64,000 nt of DNA from Zygosaccharomyces rouxii (Eukaryota > Ascomycota > Saccharomycetes > Saccharomycetales > Saccharomycetaceae): NCBI RefSeq assembly GCF_000026365.1, contig NC_012993.1:1178001-1242000 (forward strand). Reading direction: 5' to 3'. The translations under genes and the position numbers were made by a program. The notes beneath the pieces are model-generated. The model was given only the letters and a program-made list of their open reading frames with translations. It did no database searches and had not been told where the DNA came from. Positions 10,615 to 22,324 of this stretch are shown here, one piece after another (the first letter of the stretch is position 1; each line of letters begins with the position of its first letter).

Positions 10615-12891
10615 ATGCTGGATAAAGATACCAAAATCCCTAGAAGAAGACGGAAGGCAGTTAAATCATGTACGTTTTGCCGTAAGAGAAAGCTCAAGTG
10701 CGACCATCGTAAGCCTATGTGTAGACAATGTCTGGATAGAAAATTACCAAACTGCGTCTATACCGACGACTTCAACTTCCCACTGACAACAGATGAGTTA
10801 TTTAGTGATTCACCCAATGTTGATTTAATGCGAAAGGTTAAGGAATTAGAGGCTAAACTAGCAGCACTAGAAGGAGAACAATCGCAGTCGCAGTCGCAGT
10901 CGCATTCACAACAACAAATCTCACCACCCTCGTCGACGGATGCAGCGTCAAACGTTCCAGGATTATCATCAATTTGTGGTGGTGCTATTTCGCTGCGGCC
11001 TGCGGGACCCGGTAACCCCAATAATCCATTATGGGAATACAGGATTCTCTACAACTGTAGAGGACAAAACATTCTATATGGCCCCACGTCCTGGAGAACG
11101 ATGGTGGCGTCGCAGGGCGAAAGGTTTCAACTGGAGTATAGAAAACTATGGGAGATGATCAAACCCGAAAGAGACCTGTGGGTCGTACAGAACCCGTTTT
11201 CGCAGTTTAATACAGATGTGTCACAGGTGATCTTAGCTACAAATGAAAACGATACCTTACTCAATGCGGTTTGCAAGTATTTGCCGTCATACAAAGAGAT
11301 GGAGGAGGGTATTAACGAATTCTTTGATGGCTACATTCACGATTTTTTACAGATTCTCGATAAGGATAAAGTTATGTCAGATTTTAAGAAATGTATGATT
11401 CCAGACGCAAAATCGTTTGCCGGGCTTGATCATCCAATTGCTCAATTAACGGCGCCCGATGGCGACGGGAATTATTATAAAGCCGCAGTGGTTCTGCTCA
11501 TTGTGTATACCGCCAAGACCAATGGCAGTGTTCCGCCCATAGTGGACAAATTCTTTTTATCGCTAAGTGCCATCAACACCGCGTCAAAATTAAACTTTAT
11601 GGAAAGGGCTCAGTTCTTATTGCTACTCTACTTTTGTAAGGTTTACTGTCCCAATGAGTGCAGCGAGACTCCACAGGCCGCCAATTTGGTCAGTGAGCTC
11701 TGTGAATGTGCTCTTACTCTGGGGCTTTCCAATGCAGAATGGTGGTACAAGGATAAGCAGGAACTCGTCGGGCCTATTCACACCTTGAAAAACATGTGGT
11801 ACTGGACACTCTTCGCAGATATTTCTATATCCTTTGAAATGGGCAAGCCGCTTTTCATAACCGATGATTGTTTTGATCCTACCGCCACTTTTAGCCCCCT
11901 AGAGAAACCAGCTGCTGGTTTTGACATAACCCCAGAATCTCTATCGTCGATCGGCTCTCAAACTTCGCTACAGGATGTGCTAAATGGTGGTACTTTGCAG
12001 GGGAGAAGGTTAACCATGTTACTGAAGTATCTGAAAATTGGTCGTCGTTGCATACTGGAGATCAATTCAATAAACACCAGCGGTAATATAGATCAAGTAG
12101 CTGATGAATTGGAGGAATTCGTCGCTAAAGAATTTTTGCCAATAAAGTTCTACTCGTCTAAGCTAATGTTGGAGCAGGTAGACATGTTTGATATCATTCT
12201 TTTAGCTCCTACCTTTGGTATGCTATTAAATTTCCACAATGTTTCTCGTATTGCTTTGAAAAACAGCACTCCTTATAACAAGAACAGAGTTATAAAGTTC
12301 GGGCTTTTGGGTCTATCCATCTGCGTTAATACCATCATATGCACGTTTGAAAGAGATACTCCTGGCCCCAAGAACGACTTGGTCTTGGCGTTACTATTGG
12401 TTAACCCACTGTTCATGCGTATACTCACAGAAATGTACGCGTTGTTCTTCTTTAGGTTGACTTTGTTTGAAAAAGGTATTATCATCACCGAAGGTATTTC
12501 TGATTTGAGTTTGAACGACCTTAACGTGCCATTGGATAATTATTATTCATTTGAAGCCACCACCTCCGTATTCAGAGAGACTCTCGATCAATTGTTTGAC
12601 CCATCGAGGGCCGAATTGCAAAAGGCCATTTCGAAATCTTATCAGCTTACGACCTCATTAGCGCTAGAGCGTGTGAGTCGTACAGTTTTTGATAAGGGGT
12701 GTACTTCAAGAACCATTACAGAAAACAACTGTCATGCAGACGATGCAATCTCTCAAGAGGCATTGGACAAAATGACAGAATCATTTTGGGAAACTTATGA
12801 GCAACAAACCCAAGGCGTATGGTCAATGAAGCCAGAGGATTTCTACACTGGTTTTAACGTAAATTTTGATTTCGACCTAAGTTTGAAGTAA
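10615..12891 (+). CDS. Zn2Cys6 transcription factor, YRR1/YRM1/PDR8 family (first of two)
   Basis: 758 residues. The binuclear zinc cluster uses Cys19, 22, 29, 36, 39 and 47 (spacing 2-6-6-2-7) and is preceded by basic RRRRKAVKS. A short coiled-coil-like linker (about residues 70-87) and a QS-rich stretch follow. The body has the family signatures ILYGPTSWRT, YLPSYKEMEEGINEFF and NYYKAAVVLL seen in Yrr1, Yrm1 and Pdr8, which control multidrug transporter genes in S. cerevisiae. A Trp-rich C-terminal end (SFWETYEQQTQGVWSM) is probably the activating end. It is a paralog of the next gene, which is in the same orientation. Which S. cerevisiae gene it is closest to cannot be settled by eye. Confidence 0.88.
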   Translation: MLDKDTKIPRRRRKAVKSCTFCRKRKLKCDHRKPMCRQCLDRKLPNCVYTDDFNFPLTTDELFSDSPNVDLMRKVKELEAKLAALEGEQSQSQSQSHSQQQISPPSSTDAASNVPGLSSICGGAISLRPAGPGNPNNPLWEYRILYNCRGQNILYGPTSWRTMVASQGERFQLEYRKLWEMIKPERDLWVVQNPFSQFNTDVSQVILATNENDTLLNAVCKYLPSYKEMEEGINEFFDGYIHDFLQILDKDKVMSDFKKCMIPDAKSFAGLDHPIAQLTAPDGDGNYYKAAVVLLIVYTAKTNGSVPPIVDKFFLSLSAINTASKLNFMERAQFLLLLYFCKVYCPNECSETPQAANLVSELCECALTLGLSNAEWWYKDKQELVGPIHTLKNMWYWTLFADISISFEMGKPLFITDDCFDPTATFSPLEKPAAGFDITPESLSSIGSQTSLQDVLNGGTLQGRRLTMLLKYLKIGRRCILEINSINTSGNIDQVADELEEFVAKEFLPIKFYSSKLMLEQVDMFDIILLAPTFGMLLNFHNVSRIALKNSTPYNKNRVIKFGLLGLSICVNTIICTFERDTPGPKNDLVLALLLVNPLFMRILTEMYALFFFRLTLFEKGIIITEGISDLSLNDLNVPLDNYYSFEATTSVFRETLDQLFDPSRAELQKAISKSYQLTTSLALERVSRTVFDKGCTSRTITENNCHADDAISQEALDKMTESFWETYEQQTQGVWSMKPEDFYTGFNVNFDFDLSLK

Positions 12892-13066
12892 CAATTGCAA
12901 GTAAATCATTCCTGCTTATACCCCATATATAATATTTGAGTCATATTTTACACTTTAGGCCCCGTTAATCTTCCATTTTATGCTGCTATATGATTACCCA
13001 AATTTTCACATGACTCACATATGTCCTCAGCCTTATTTATTTTTCATATTTTTCAGTACCCAAGGG

Positions 13067-13074
13067 TATATAAA
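13067..13074 (+). promoter_or_regulatory. TATA box of the second Zn2Cys6 gene
   Basis: TATATAAA lies about 340 bp upstream of the start codon at 13418 and is the best TATA match in this gap. If used, it implies a leader of roughly 250-300 bases. Confidence 0.5.
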
Positions 13075-13195
13075 CAGTGCGGATTTCACCACTTCGATTC
13101 CACTCTGACTAACAGTACTAATAATAAAAAAAGACAAGCAAGAAAGAGAGAATAGCTTCTTTTTACACTTGGTACTCTTCGAGAAGTTCAAGAAG

Positions 13196-13207
13196 ATGGC
13201 CCGATAG
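13196..13207 (+). promoter_or_regulatory. Candidate three-codon upstream reading frame (ATG GCC CGA TAG)
   Basis: It lies between the TATA box and the ATG at 13418 and is the only ATG I see in that presumed leader before the gene's own start. If transcription starts soon after the TATA box, ribosomes would meet this frame first. That could lower translation of the regulator. Confidence 0.4.
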
Positions 13208-13417
13208 ACTCAAGTGTCTGTTAATAGTGAATCGGGTTTGAATTATTGGAAAAAAAATTATTCTTTTTTTTTTGCTGCTGCTACAGGTACACTTTCTACT
13301 GTTATAATTGTTAGCTTCTTACATCCTTGAGTCAAAATCTTATTCACGGAAGGAAGTTTAGGCGAGGAAAGAGTGAAAAAGAACATAGGAAGTCGAAATT
13401 GTTCTATCATTCGCTCA

Positions 13418-16183
13418 ATGGCTATCGAACATGGTAAATTTGATGGGCTCGGTTCTCCATATTTGGGGAGTTCAGTCCTAAATGCCAACCCAAACTCCAA
13501 TTCCAATTCTAGAGCAAGTGCCAATGCGGGTTCAGTGACTGTGAAGAAGAAAAGGATGAAACCTATCAAATCGTGTACGTTTTGTCGAAGGAGAAAACTA
13601 CGATGTGATCAACAAAAACCTATGTGTTCCACCTGCATCGCTAGAGAACTCCCCGAGTGTGTTTACATGGAGAGTAGCTCTACGCCTCGTACGGTGGCTG
13701 GTAAACGTGGTAATATTGATTCTATAGGATCGATGCCAAATACCAAATTGTTACTTAAAGTTAATGAACTGGAAAGGCAGTTGCGCGATGTTGCCAATGA
13801 AATCAGTGGCAATAGCGCTAGTGAGGACAATAGTTTAGGGGATATGCCTCAAGGCGGGACTGAGTCCCTCGTCGGATCCTCATCTGCCGTTTCGCCATCT
13901 TCCACTTCACCAAATAGTACAGATGCTCATCTCCATACTATTAGCCAAAAATGTGTGGAACAACACCATCGAGACTTTCAGAGGGAAACTCGATTAGCTA
14001 TCAGTATGGACACTACCACTAGTGCATCAGTCAATCCGTTAAGAAAGTTATATTTTCTGCAATCGAAACGTAATGGAAGAAAAGTAATGTTTGGTCCTAC
14101 TTCAATGAGAACTTTTCTCTTTAGTGGGAATTGGGGACTGATGGATAGATTCAAGCAATTGAGAGAAAAAGTCAACACGGCAAGACGCCAAATTAAAAAG
14201 GAATGTGGTTACTGTATGCTTAGGGAAAATCAACTAATAGAGATGCCATCAAATTCCTTCACAAGCAATCTTCCTTTGGACACTTCTCTTGCCAAACAAT
14301 TGATATTTGTATTACCAAGCTATGAAGAGATTGAAAAAAGTCTTCGACTTTTTTTTTCGAAACCTGAGCTGTATGAAATTACAGGAGCATTTGATGAGAA
14401 GAAAGTTCTCAATGATTTTAAATTGGGGTTTGTCCCCGGTATTCCGTCGCTGATTACTGGCGAAAGGCCTGTTATCAATATTGTCCCATTCACTAAAATC
14501 CAATATTACAAAGTTGGTGTCGTTCTTGGAATTCTCGTTTTGGTGCGATTTGGAGCATTACTCCCACAGGTTTTGGAAAAATTCTTTGTGTTTCTGTCAG
14601 GATTGTCAACTGCTAAAATCATGTATGTTGAGAGAGTGCAGTTCACTTTGTTGAGATACTTTCATCGAAATATTCATGGCCTCACTGGAGGCGATGAATC
14701 TCATCAGATTGTATTAATTGATTCTCTCGTTTGTGATGCGATCTCTCTTGGTCTAAATCGTAACATTAAGGAATTGTTTCGAGGCGATGAAGAACTTCTG
14801 GGGAATACAGATTCCCTAGAGAAGTTATGGTGCTGGGTTGTTTTCCTAGATTTTTCACTTGCTTTTCATATTGGAAGGCCAATGAAAATTACGGAAGAAG
14901 ACATCTTTCATGAGGAATTTTTTGATGACTATAGTTGTGGATTTTATGGTCTTCTTAAAAGATTTTTGAGAAAAATGGCAAGACCCATTATGCAGAGCAT
15001 CTACAGCAAGTCTGAATGTCCCTATTTAGACAAGCATTGCGAGGAACTGTTGACATTTACGGAAGAGGAGTTCTTGCCCATTTCGTTTTACACAGATAAG
15101 GAATTAATTCATAAGACACCCTTACAAGAGACAAGGATTTTAGGCATGATATTTTCTATGCTCTTATGTCTAGGTGGGCTTAAACTTTTCATTGAATCGC
15201 AGTGTAATCTAGACGCTAAGAACTCTGTGGTTAAAATCGCATTGGTATCATTTTCTGTGGCAAGGAATGCACTCGCTCGTAGTATTGAGCTGGATGAAAT
15301 TCATTTTCCCGAGTTAACAGAACCGGGGCATGAATCACCTTCGCCTTATTTTGCTGAAGTCGTCTCAATGTTTTTCACACTTTTTATTCGAGGAGCATCA
15401 ATTCCGTATATATTGGCATACAATAAACTGACTCTCTTCGAAAAAGGTGTTCTAGTTCTTGAAAATGGTAGTGATACTTTAGATTGTGATATGAGTACAC
15501 TGAGAGTTCCCAAATCAAAGAAAATTCCTACTGTTCATGCCTTATCAATGTTTTGTAAAGTTTTTGATGATCTCCGTAATCCAAGCAATGATAAAGCAAA
15601 GTCAGTTTATCAAAGATGTCAAGGTTTACAAATTCTTCTTTCCATGGAAAAAGTGCAGAGAACGGTGGTTCAGAAAGTTCTTGAAGTTAGAACTGCTACG
15701 GAAACTACTTGGAAAGCTCAAGTTCAACGTCAGGGTTTGGCATCCCCTGGGAAAGCTTTGGCATCTCCTGGAAAAACTTTGTCACCACCATCAGCGGATA
15801 ATTTCGAAAATGCAGATTTAAATTTTTTCGGTAATTTGGTGGAGAATTCACGTTCCCGTAAATCATCATCATCAGTACCAGCTGGCCCCCCACCATTAGT
15901 CCATCCCACGTCTGAAATACCCGCTGCAGAACCATCTGTAGGTAGAGATGAGACGGAATGCGAGTTCAACACACGTGCACCAAGTGGTCCTGCCGCCTCT
16001 CAAAGTGACCAAGGTCGTCCCGCTATTGGAGAAAAACTTTCACCAAATATGGAGGTATTTGATGAAGATAATGATGTCCTTGGCATGATTTCTGGTGATT
16101 TCTGGGAATGCTATAATACAAGATGGACTGAGTTATTAAACAGGGCCGAATCTGGCAATTTGTTTTCCGATATTGATATATGA
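13418..16183 (+). CDS. YRM1: Zn2Cys6 transcription factor, YRR1/YRM1/PDR8 family (second of two)
   Basis: 921 residues from the ATG at 13418; the frame is open further upstream but without an ATG. The zinc cluster uses Cys53, 56, 63, 70, 73 and 81; SCTFCRRRKLRCDQQKPMC is very close to the S. cerevisiae Yrr1/Yrm1 cluster. Family signatures VMFGPTSMRT and VLPSYEEIEKSLRLFF follow. A Ser/Pro-rich stretch (about residues 765-870) precedes an acidic end with FWECYNTRWTELLNRAES, like the Yrr1 tail. In S. cerevisiae PDR8 lies near SEC22 and YRM1 next to DCS2, and here SEC22 and DCS1 follow NHA1. This is therefore probably the pre-WGD counterpart of PDR8/YRM1, regulators of drug-efflux genes. Confidence 0.9.
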   Translation: MAIEHGKFDGLGSPYLGSSVLNANPNSNSNSRASANAGSVTVKKKRMKPIKSCTFCRRRKLRCDQQKPMCSTCIARELPECVYMESSSTPRTVAGKRGNIDSIGSMPNTKLLLKVNELERQLRDVANEISGNSASEDNSLGDMPQGGTESLVGSSSAVSPSSTSPNSTDAHLHTISQKCVEQHHRDFQRETRLAISMDTTTSASVNPLRKLYFLQSKRNGRKVMFGPTSMRTFLFSGNWGLMDRFKQLREKVNTARRQIKKECGYCMLRENQLIEMPSNSFTSNLPLDTSLAKQLIFVLPSYEEIEKSLRLFFSKPELYEITGAFDEKKVLNDFKLGFVPGIPSLITGERPVINIVPFTKIQYYKVGVVLGILVLVRFGALLPQVLEKFFVFLSGLSTAKIMYVERVQFTLLRYFHRNIHGLTGGDESHQIVLIDSLVCDAISLGLNRNIKELFRGDEELLGNTDSLEKLWCWVVFLDFSLAFHIGRPMKITEEDIFHEEFFDDYSCGFYGLLKRFLRKMARPIMQSIYSKSECPYLDKHCEELLTFTEEEFLPISFYTDKELIHKTPLQETRILGMIFSMLLCLGGLKLFIESQCNLDAKNSVVKIALVSFSVARNALARSIELDEIHFPELTEPGHESPSPYFAEVVSMFFTLFIRGASIPYILAYNKLTLFEKGVLVLENGSDTLDCDMSTLRVPKSKKIPTVHALSMFCKVFDDLRNPSNDKAKSVYQRCQGLQILLSMEKVQRTVVQKVLEVRTATETTWKAQVQRQGLASPGKALASPGKTLSPPSADNFENADLNFFGNLVENSRSRKSSSSVPAGPPPLVHPTSEIPAAEPSVGRDETECEFNTRAPSGPAASQSDQGRPAIGEKLSPNMEVFDEDNDVLGMISGDFWECYNTRWTELLNRAESGNLFSDIDI

Positions 16184-16323
16184 ATTTTATTAATGGGTAA
16201 TGCTACAAATATTGTATTCTACAGCACATTGAAATCACTTATGGGGATGGTTTTTCAGTAAGATAGATTCGCAGGTCTTTTTTTTTTTAGATTTTTTTAG
16301 ATTTTTTCTCCTTCGCATACTAC

Positions 16324-18744
16324 CTAATCAGCATGGTCCTTAACAAACAATGCTAAGTCGTCTGAATCTCCGTAGTTCTCTTCTTCGCTTTCTGCTTCAT
16401 CGTCGGCCATCTCATCTTCCGAATGCAGAAGAGAGTGATTTTTCCTCTCAGGTACACGCCTTGGTTTTGTAATCCCCATTGATGAAAGAACACTAGATAC
16501 CGGATTATTGATGTTCTTCTTTTTGATTTTTCTCTTGCCACCATGAGGACTAATTCTGTATCTTCGGAATTCTTCACCACTTTCATCTTCAACAATGAGA
16601 TCGTTGCCAACTTTGTAAGCGTAGTATTTGGTTTTGCAAGCTTCATTGGTAATTTGACGTAATCTTTCCAATGGCGGAGAAGATGCCCTCTTATGCCTAC
16701 CTTGATTATGCGATCCTGCTTCTGCGTCCCTAACCCCGTCATTATGGGATCTTGCATACTCTAAAATTTCACCTTGTCTATTTTCAATTATAACCTGGTT
16801 ATCTTCAGTGTATGCAATGTATGCTTGCTGCTCCTGCTCTCTCAGAAGTTTGATTCGTTCTCTTTCTAAGGAGTCAATTGAATCTGCATCGAATTCATAC
16901 GTATAAACGTCGTCGTGCGATGAACCAATATCATGTACTCTAGAAGTTTCAACATGGTACACGTCATGGTTTTCTGTATCGTCAGCTAATTTATCCAATC
17001 CATAAATAGTATTGACAGTTTCTGTTCTGTTCATTATATTCACCTTACTACGTTGTGCTAACCCTGGAGTCCTAGCATTGGTGGTTCCTAAAGTTTCCGT
17101 TGTTGTATCATTTAAGTCAATGGTACCTGTGTGTTCTTCTCTTTGACGTTGCAAATCGCTCATTTCAATATCTGATTCAGTTTCTTTATTCCCATGCAAT
17201 TTTTGTCTCCAACGCTGTCTCATACCCAGTGCTGGTGCAGCTATCATGCCACTAGTTCTTACATCTATTTGCCCAGGTGTGGGTGATGTTTCTTTATCTA
17301 AACGCTGCAAAGAGAAAGGACGCCCAGATTTATCGAAGGGCGGTAAACTTTGTAACCATGAATTCTTTGTAGATGTGCTTGCAGTGCGACTTGTAGGAGC
17401 CGCCGTCAAAGTTACTGTATTCAAATAACGTCCTAGCATTATGACGGCGACCGAAGAGCCATGTACGATGACTGAAGTTATGATAGAAAAACAAGTGATG
17501 GGCCAAAGACAGGCCATTGCCTGCCAATGCTTTGATCCTTTACCAGGTGTATAATTCAAAGGTGTTTCTTCGTCAGTCAAGTGAGATTCCAATTGGCTCT
17601 TTGAAATAATAGCGGCATATACTGCACCAACACCAATGGGACCAAAATGACCAATAAACATAGCTTCACGCCAAGATTTAATGTCAGGTATCAAAGGCTT
17701 CAATAAAAGAACTGCAGGAATTCTGCGTAGAAAAATGACCACTAGCGACAAAATGATCAATCTCCAAACATCAAGGCCAATATCTGCATTGTTGAAATCT
17801 TTCCAGGGAAGAATAGATCCCAAGTAGACAAAGTATGCATAGTTCAACAAAACATCGATTACATTGGATACATTACTTTCGTGAGTCTTGGTGGCGAACC
17901 ATCCGTCCCACGCAAATGCAGTACCTGCAAAGAATGAAACTAGCAAATCATCCACTCCCAACATTGACCCAAATCCTGCACAGGTCAACGCCAAAATCAA
18001 ATAAAATGCTAAAAAAGATTCACGATCAATAATACGTTTACCTTCTGCAAATCGAATTGCCTTTCTACCGCAGTATCCAATTATGCAACCTAAGATAGAT
18101 CCAAAAATACATTCCCATAGGATGGTAACACAGATCCAATCCTTGACAATCTCTCCACCTCGACCTGGATAAAGTAAGAGGTCTATAGAAAGAAACACAA
18201 AGGGGAATGCCAGTCCATCATTACAACCAGATTCGCATGATAAAAGATTTCTCAAATGACCGGGAACCTTCTGAGCAAAAGTACCAGATACAACACTCTG
18301 TGCCAATACAGGATCAGTAGCAGTTATGCATGCTCCCATCAGTAAACTCGCCGGGAAGTTTAATCCAGGAACCAAGATCCAAACGAATAACGCAATCACA
18401 AGCCAGCCAGAGGTCATCACTGGGACCAGTAACATGGTCACAGATAACCAATGCTTCTGCATGTATTTGCGTGGCAACTCTACGGAAACTGCAAATACTT
18501 GCAAACAGAGCAGTATCCGACTAATCTCTAAAGTAATAGAATCTGTGTTTCCCCACGATAATGGATTAAACCAATTAAGACAATGTGGTCCAACAATCAA
18601 CCCAAATACACTAGCAACCATAGATTCACCAATATATAATCTTTCCTTGACGAATAATGATACCAGGGAGAATATAGATGAGAATATACCAAGGCAACTG
18701 TAAGCAACATGTGCCTTGGTGACTTCCAACTGACGCCAAACCAT
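16324..18744 (-). CDS. NHA1: Plasma-membrane Na+(K+)/H+ antiporter, Nha1/Sod2-22 type
   Basis: 806 residues from the ATG at 18744; the frame runs 16 codons further upstream without ATG, and [15 protein letters not shown] aligns with the start of S. cerevisiae Nha1. The first ~430 residues hold about 12 membrane spans, with conserved motifs [24 protein letters not shown] and the GVDDLLVSF ion-site Asp pair. The tail begins with the conserved C1 region ([21 protein letters not shown]) and is hydrophilic and acidic, about 180 residues shorter than in S. cerevisiae Nha1 (985). The protein exports Na+/K+ in exchange for protons. Zygosaccharomyces has two paralogs of this type and I cannot tell which this is. 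It stands between the PDR8-like gene and SEC22, where S. cerevisiae has no antiporter. Confidence 0.95.
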   Translation of the reverse strand: MVWRQLEVTKAHVAYSCLGIFSSIFSLVSLFVKERLYIGESMVASVFGLIVGPHCLNWFNPLSWGNTDSITLEISRILLCLQVFAVSVELPRKYMQKHWLSVTMLLVPVMTSGWLVIALFVWILVPGLNFPASLLMGACITATDPVLAQSVVSGTFAQKVPGHLRNLLSCESGCNDGLAFPFVFLSIDLLLYPGRGGEIVKDWICVTILWECIFGSILGCIIGYCGRKAIRFAEGKRIIDRESFLAFYLILALTCAGFGSMLGVDDLLVSFFAGTAFAWDGWFATKTHESNVSNVIDVLLNYAYFVYLGSILPWKDFNNADIGLDVWRLIILSLVVIFLRRIPAVLLLKPLIPDIKSWREAMFIGHFGPIGVGAVYAAIISKSQLESHLTDEETPLNYTPGKGSKHWQAMACLWPITCFSIITSVIVHGSSVAVIMLGRYLNTVTLTAAPTSRTASTSTKNSWLQSLPPFDKSGRPFSLQRLDKETSPTPGQIDVRTSGMIAAPALGMRQRWRQKLHGNKETESDIEMSDLQRQREEHTGTIDLNDTTTETLGTTNARTPGLAQRSKVNIMNRTETVNTIYGLDKLADDTENHDVYHVETSRVHDIGSSHDDVYTYEFDADSIDSLERERIKLLREQEQQAYIAYTEDNQVIIENRQGEILEYARSHNDGVRDAEAGSHNQGRHKRASSPPLERLRQITNEACKTKYYAYKVGNDLIVEDESGEEFRRYRISPHGGKRKIKKKNINNPVSSVLSSMGITKPRRVPERKNHSLLHSEDEMADDEAESEEENYGDSDDLALFVKDHAD

Positions 18745-18983
18745 CAAGAGGAGATATGAGGCTGTCTTATGCCTACCGAATATTGTTTGCACTGTCGACC
18801 ACGCGTATGGCTACGAGCAACTCATTCAGTTTCTGTTCAACATTTCAAGATGAGCTCGGATTGTTGATTATGATTTCAATAGAGGGACATGTTGAAAACA
18901 TGTGAACAGATATGAACACATCAACTATCGACAATAAAAGAAAGAAACCAATTTAAAAGACCAGGAGCTCCCTTCAATCGCTG

Positions 18984-19713
18984 ATGATTAAGTCTACGTT
19001 AATTTACAGAGACGATGGTATGTTTCTTCCCCTTCCAACCGTTTCAGTACGTCAAAAACCAAGATATTGATACTAACAGGACTCAAACTCTATCTTAAAA
19101 AGGCCTTCCACTATGTGCATCTGTTGATGATGATACCGATCCACTCTTATCAGATCAAAGAAAGAAAGTTAAGATGGTAGTAACCAGAATGACTCCACAC
19201 TCTGCTACTGAGGCCACATTGGAGAGCGGCTCATATGAAATTCACTATTTGAAGGTTGCAGTCGTGATATATTTTGTAATCTGTGAGAGAGGATATCCAC
19301 GTAATTTGGCCTTTTCCTATTTAAATGATGTGGCACAGGAATTTGAACACTCTCATGGTAATGAAAGCCAAAAGCCAACTGTAAGGCCATATGCCTTTGT
19401 GAGTTTTGACAATTTCTTGCAAAAGACTAAGAAAACTTATAGTGATAAGAAGGTTCAAGACAATTTAGATCAATTGAATCAAGAATTGGTCGGTGTCAAG
19501 CAAATTATGTCCAAAAATATTGAAGATCTTTTGTACAGAGGTGACTCTCTAGATAAGATGAGTGATATGAGCGCAACACTAAAGGAATCCTCTAAAAAGT
19601 ACAGGAAATCCGCCCATAAGATTAATATCGATCTACTTATCAGTCAATACGCCCCATTTGCGCTTGTTGGTCTGTTCCTAGTGTTTCTCATCTGGTGGAT
19701 TTTCCTTAAATAA
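18984..19713 (+). CDS. SEC22: ER-Golgi R-SNARE Sec22, spliced
   Basis: The CDS is join(18984..19017, 19103..19713), 214 residues, the same length as S. cerevisiae Sec22. Exon 1 gives MIKSTLIYRDDG; the intron (85 bases) starts GTATGT at 19018, has TACTAAC at 19071-19077 and ends in AAG at 19102. Exon 2 continues LPLCASVDDD and matches Sec22 throughout. An unspliced reading would have to start at an internal ATG (19174) and lose the N-terminal longin strands. The protein has an N-terminal longin domain, a SNARE helix with the central Arg in NIEDLLYRGDSLD, and a C-terminal membrane anchor. It acts in vesicle fusion between ER and Golgi. NHA1 is divergent, 239 bp away. Confidence 0.96.
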
Positions 19714-19924
19714 TTTTATGTACAATAAGTTGGCATGACTTCTATTAGCATTGGTTGATTATACTCAAGATTATTCCAGTCTAAATCCAACAGGTCTTGA
19801 CAGCATATTTGGCATGTTCTCTTGTTTCCTCTTCATGATCCATCTCAAGACCGATTTTGATATTAAAAGCGAACTTTACCTTCTGAATACCCTTAATCAA
19901 ACCTTAAAGAAATAGGAAAAATAG

Positions 19925-21010
<1,086 letters not shown>

Positions 21011-21282
21011 AAAAAAAAATCAATACTTTATTTCTTTATAAGCGACGATTATGGTTATGGAATTAAGAATTAGTTTACTTCTAGATACAATTCTTGAACT
21101 TGACTTGACTTGAGTTATAGAGTTTTTCTTTCAGCTCACTTACATAGACATCGCGGTCGAAGCTATTTAAGGTATTACTTACCCTTGACTACAACCGAAA
21201 AGCCCTTTGTACCAAGGGATTGAGAACTTAAGCTTGCCATGCCAGCACCTATCATAACTTCATTGGCGTTAGTAATAGTAAA

Positions 21283-22161
21283 ATGGAAACAGCAGAAGAG
21301 TCAAGACAAGTCACAGTCGAACAGGAAAGCCCCCAGAAGGAAGACACGCAGTGGACTACAGGGAGCTTCCACCTCAGTGAAGGGCAAGAAGACCAAGGAA
21401 AGAACAGTCTGAATTCAGATGATTATCAGAATGATCAAGAGATGCGTCAAAGATTACCCAAGGGCTACAAGATGATGTCAAATATGGGATACAAAGTCGG
21501 TGATGCACTTGGATCCGCAGAACCTAGTGATTACAACAGTGGAACCAGGTTAAAGAGACCACTCCAGCCGCATGATAATGTACCAAAGGCCAAGAGGAGA
21601 AGCAAAAGTTCAAATGGAAAGCAAGATTTGGAAGAAGAGTATCGTCAACTGAATAGTAATAGACAAGGTGATAAGAGAAAGATGGATATTTGGCGCCATA
21701 TGCAAAAAATAGCCTTCGAAATGAGCGGTGATGCAGATGTGTGTCTCCCAGACTCAGACCCAAGAGATTTCAATATCCTTTGGAGGCCCTACGTGAGGGA
21801 GATAAATCATTGGGAAAGACCAGAACCCCTTGTGGAAGAACCTGCTGATGACGAACCGAATAATGATGATGAAACCTCTTCAAATGATGATAATATTAAT
21901 ACTGATACCAATAATAGTAATGGTAATAATCAAGAGACTCAGGATCGGAGCATTGAAATCGAGTCCATGCCAGAGGACTGCAGTGATTGTGAAGACGAAG
22001 AGTTGAACCTGCTTTATGAGATGGGAATAGATGAGAGAATTATCAAGTTGCACATCTTTCTACGGTGTGAACTTTACTACTGTTACTACTGCGGGATTCA
22101 ATTCGAAGATGAAAGAGATCTGCATGCTAATTGCCCAGGTCTCACAGAAGAAGAACATTAG
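21283..22161 (+). CDS. CMG1: G-patch protein, Cmg1/GPATCH11 type
   Basis: 292 residues. A G-patch-like segment (about residues 58-82, GYKMMSNMGYKVGDALG) suggests interaction with an RNA helicase, the usual role of such motifs. An acidic Asn/Asp-rich linker follows. The C-terminal ~60 residues carry a DUF4187-like block with Cys pairs CYYCG and a final NCPG, probably binding zinc. It corresponds to S. cerevisiae YLR271W by sequence character and by position after DCS1. The exact function is unknown. Confidence 0.88.
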   Translation: METAEESRQVTVEQESPQKEDTQWTTGSFHLSEGQEDQGKNSLNSDDYQNDQEMRQRLPKGYKMMSNMGYKVGDALGSAEPSDYNSGTRLKRPLQPHDNVPKAKRRSKSSNGKQDLEEEYRQLNSNRQGDKRKMDIWRHMQKIAFEMSGDADVCLPDSDPRDFNILWRPYVREINHWERPEPLVEEPADDEPNNDDETSSNDDNINTDTNNSNGNNQETQDRSIEIESMPEDCSDCEDEELNLLYEMGIDERIIKLHIFLRCELYYCYYCGIQFEDERDLHANCPGLTEEEH

Positions 22162-22324
22162 TCCGATCGCCTTTATTTAAAAGATACCCTGTATAGTATT
22201 CTTGTATTCATCAACATCCATTCTTCTAAAAGCGTTTACGAACTGAAAAATCACATTGATAATCAAGGTACCTATATAAAAGCGGGAATCATTGGCAAGA
22301 GATTGTTAGAGGGACATATCCAGG

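Larger units (their letters stand above)
12892..13417. other. Intergenic region between the two Zn2Cys6 genes
   Basis: 526 bp holding the 3' end of the first regulator gene and the promoter and leader of the second. A TATATAAA box lies at 13067-13074 and a very short upstream reading frame at 13196-13207; both are listed separately. No further gene is supported. Confidence 0.7.
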
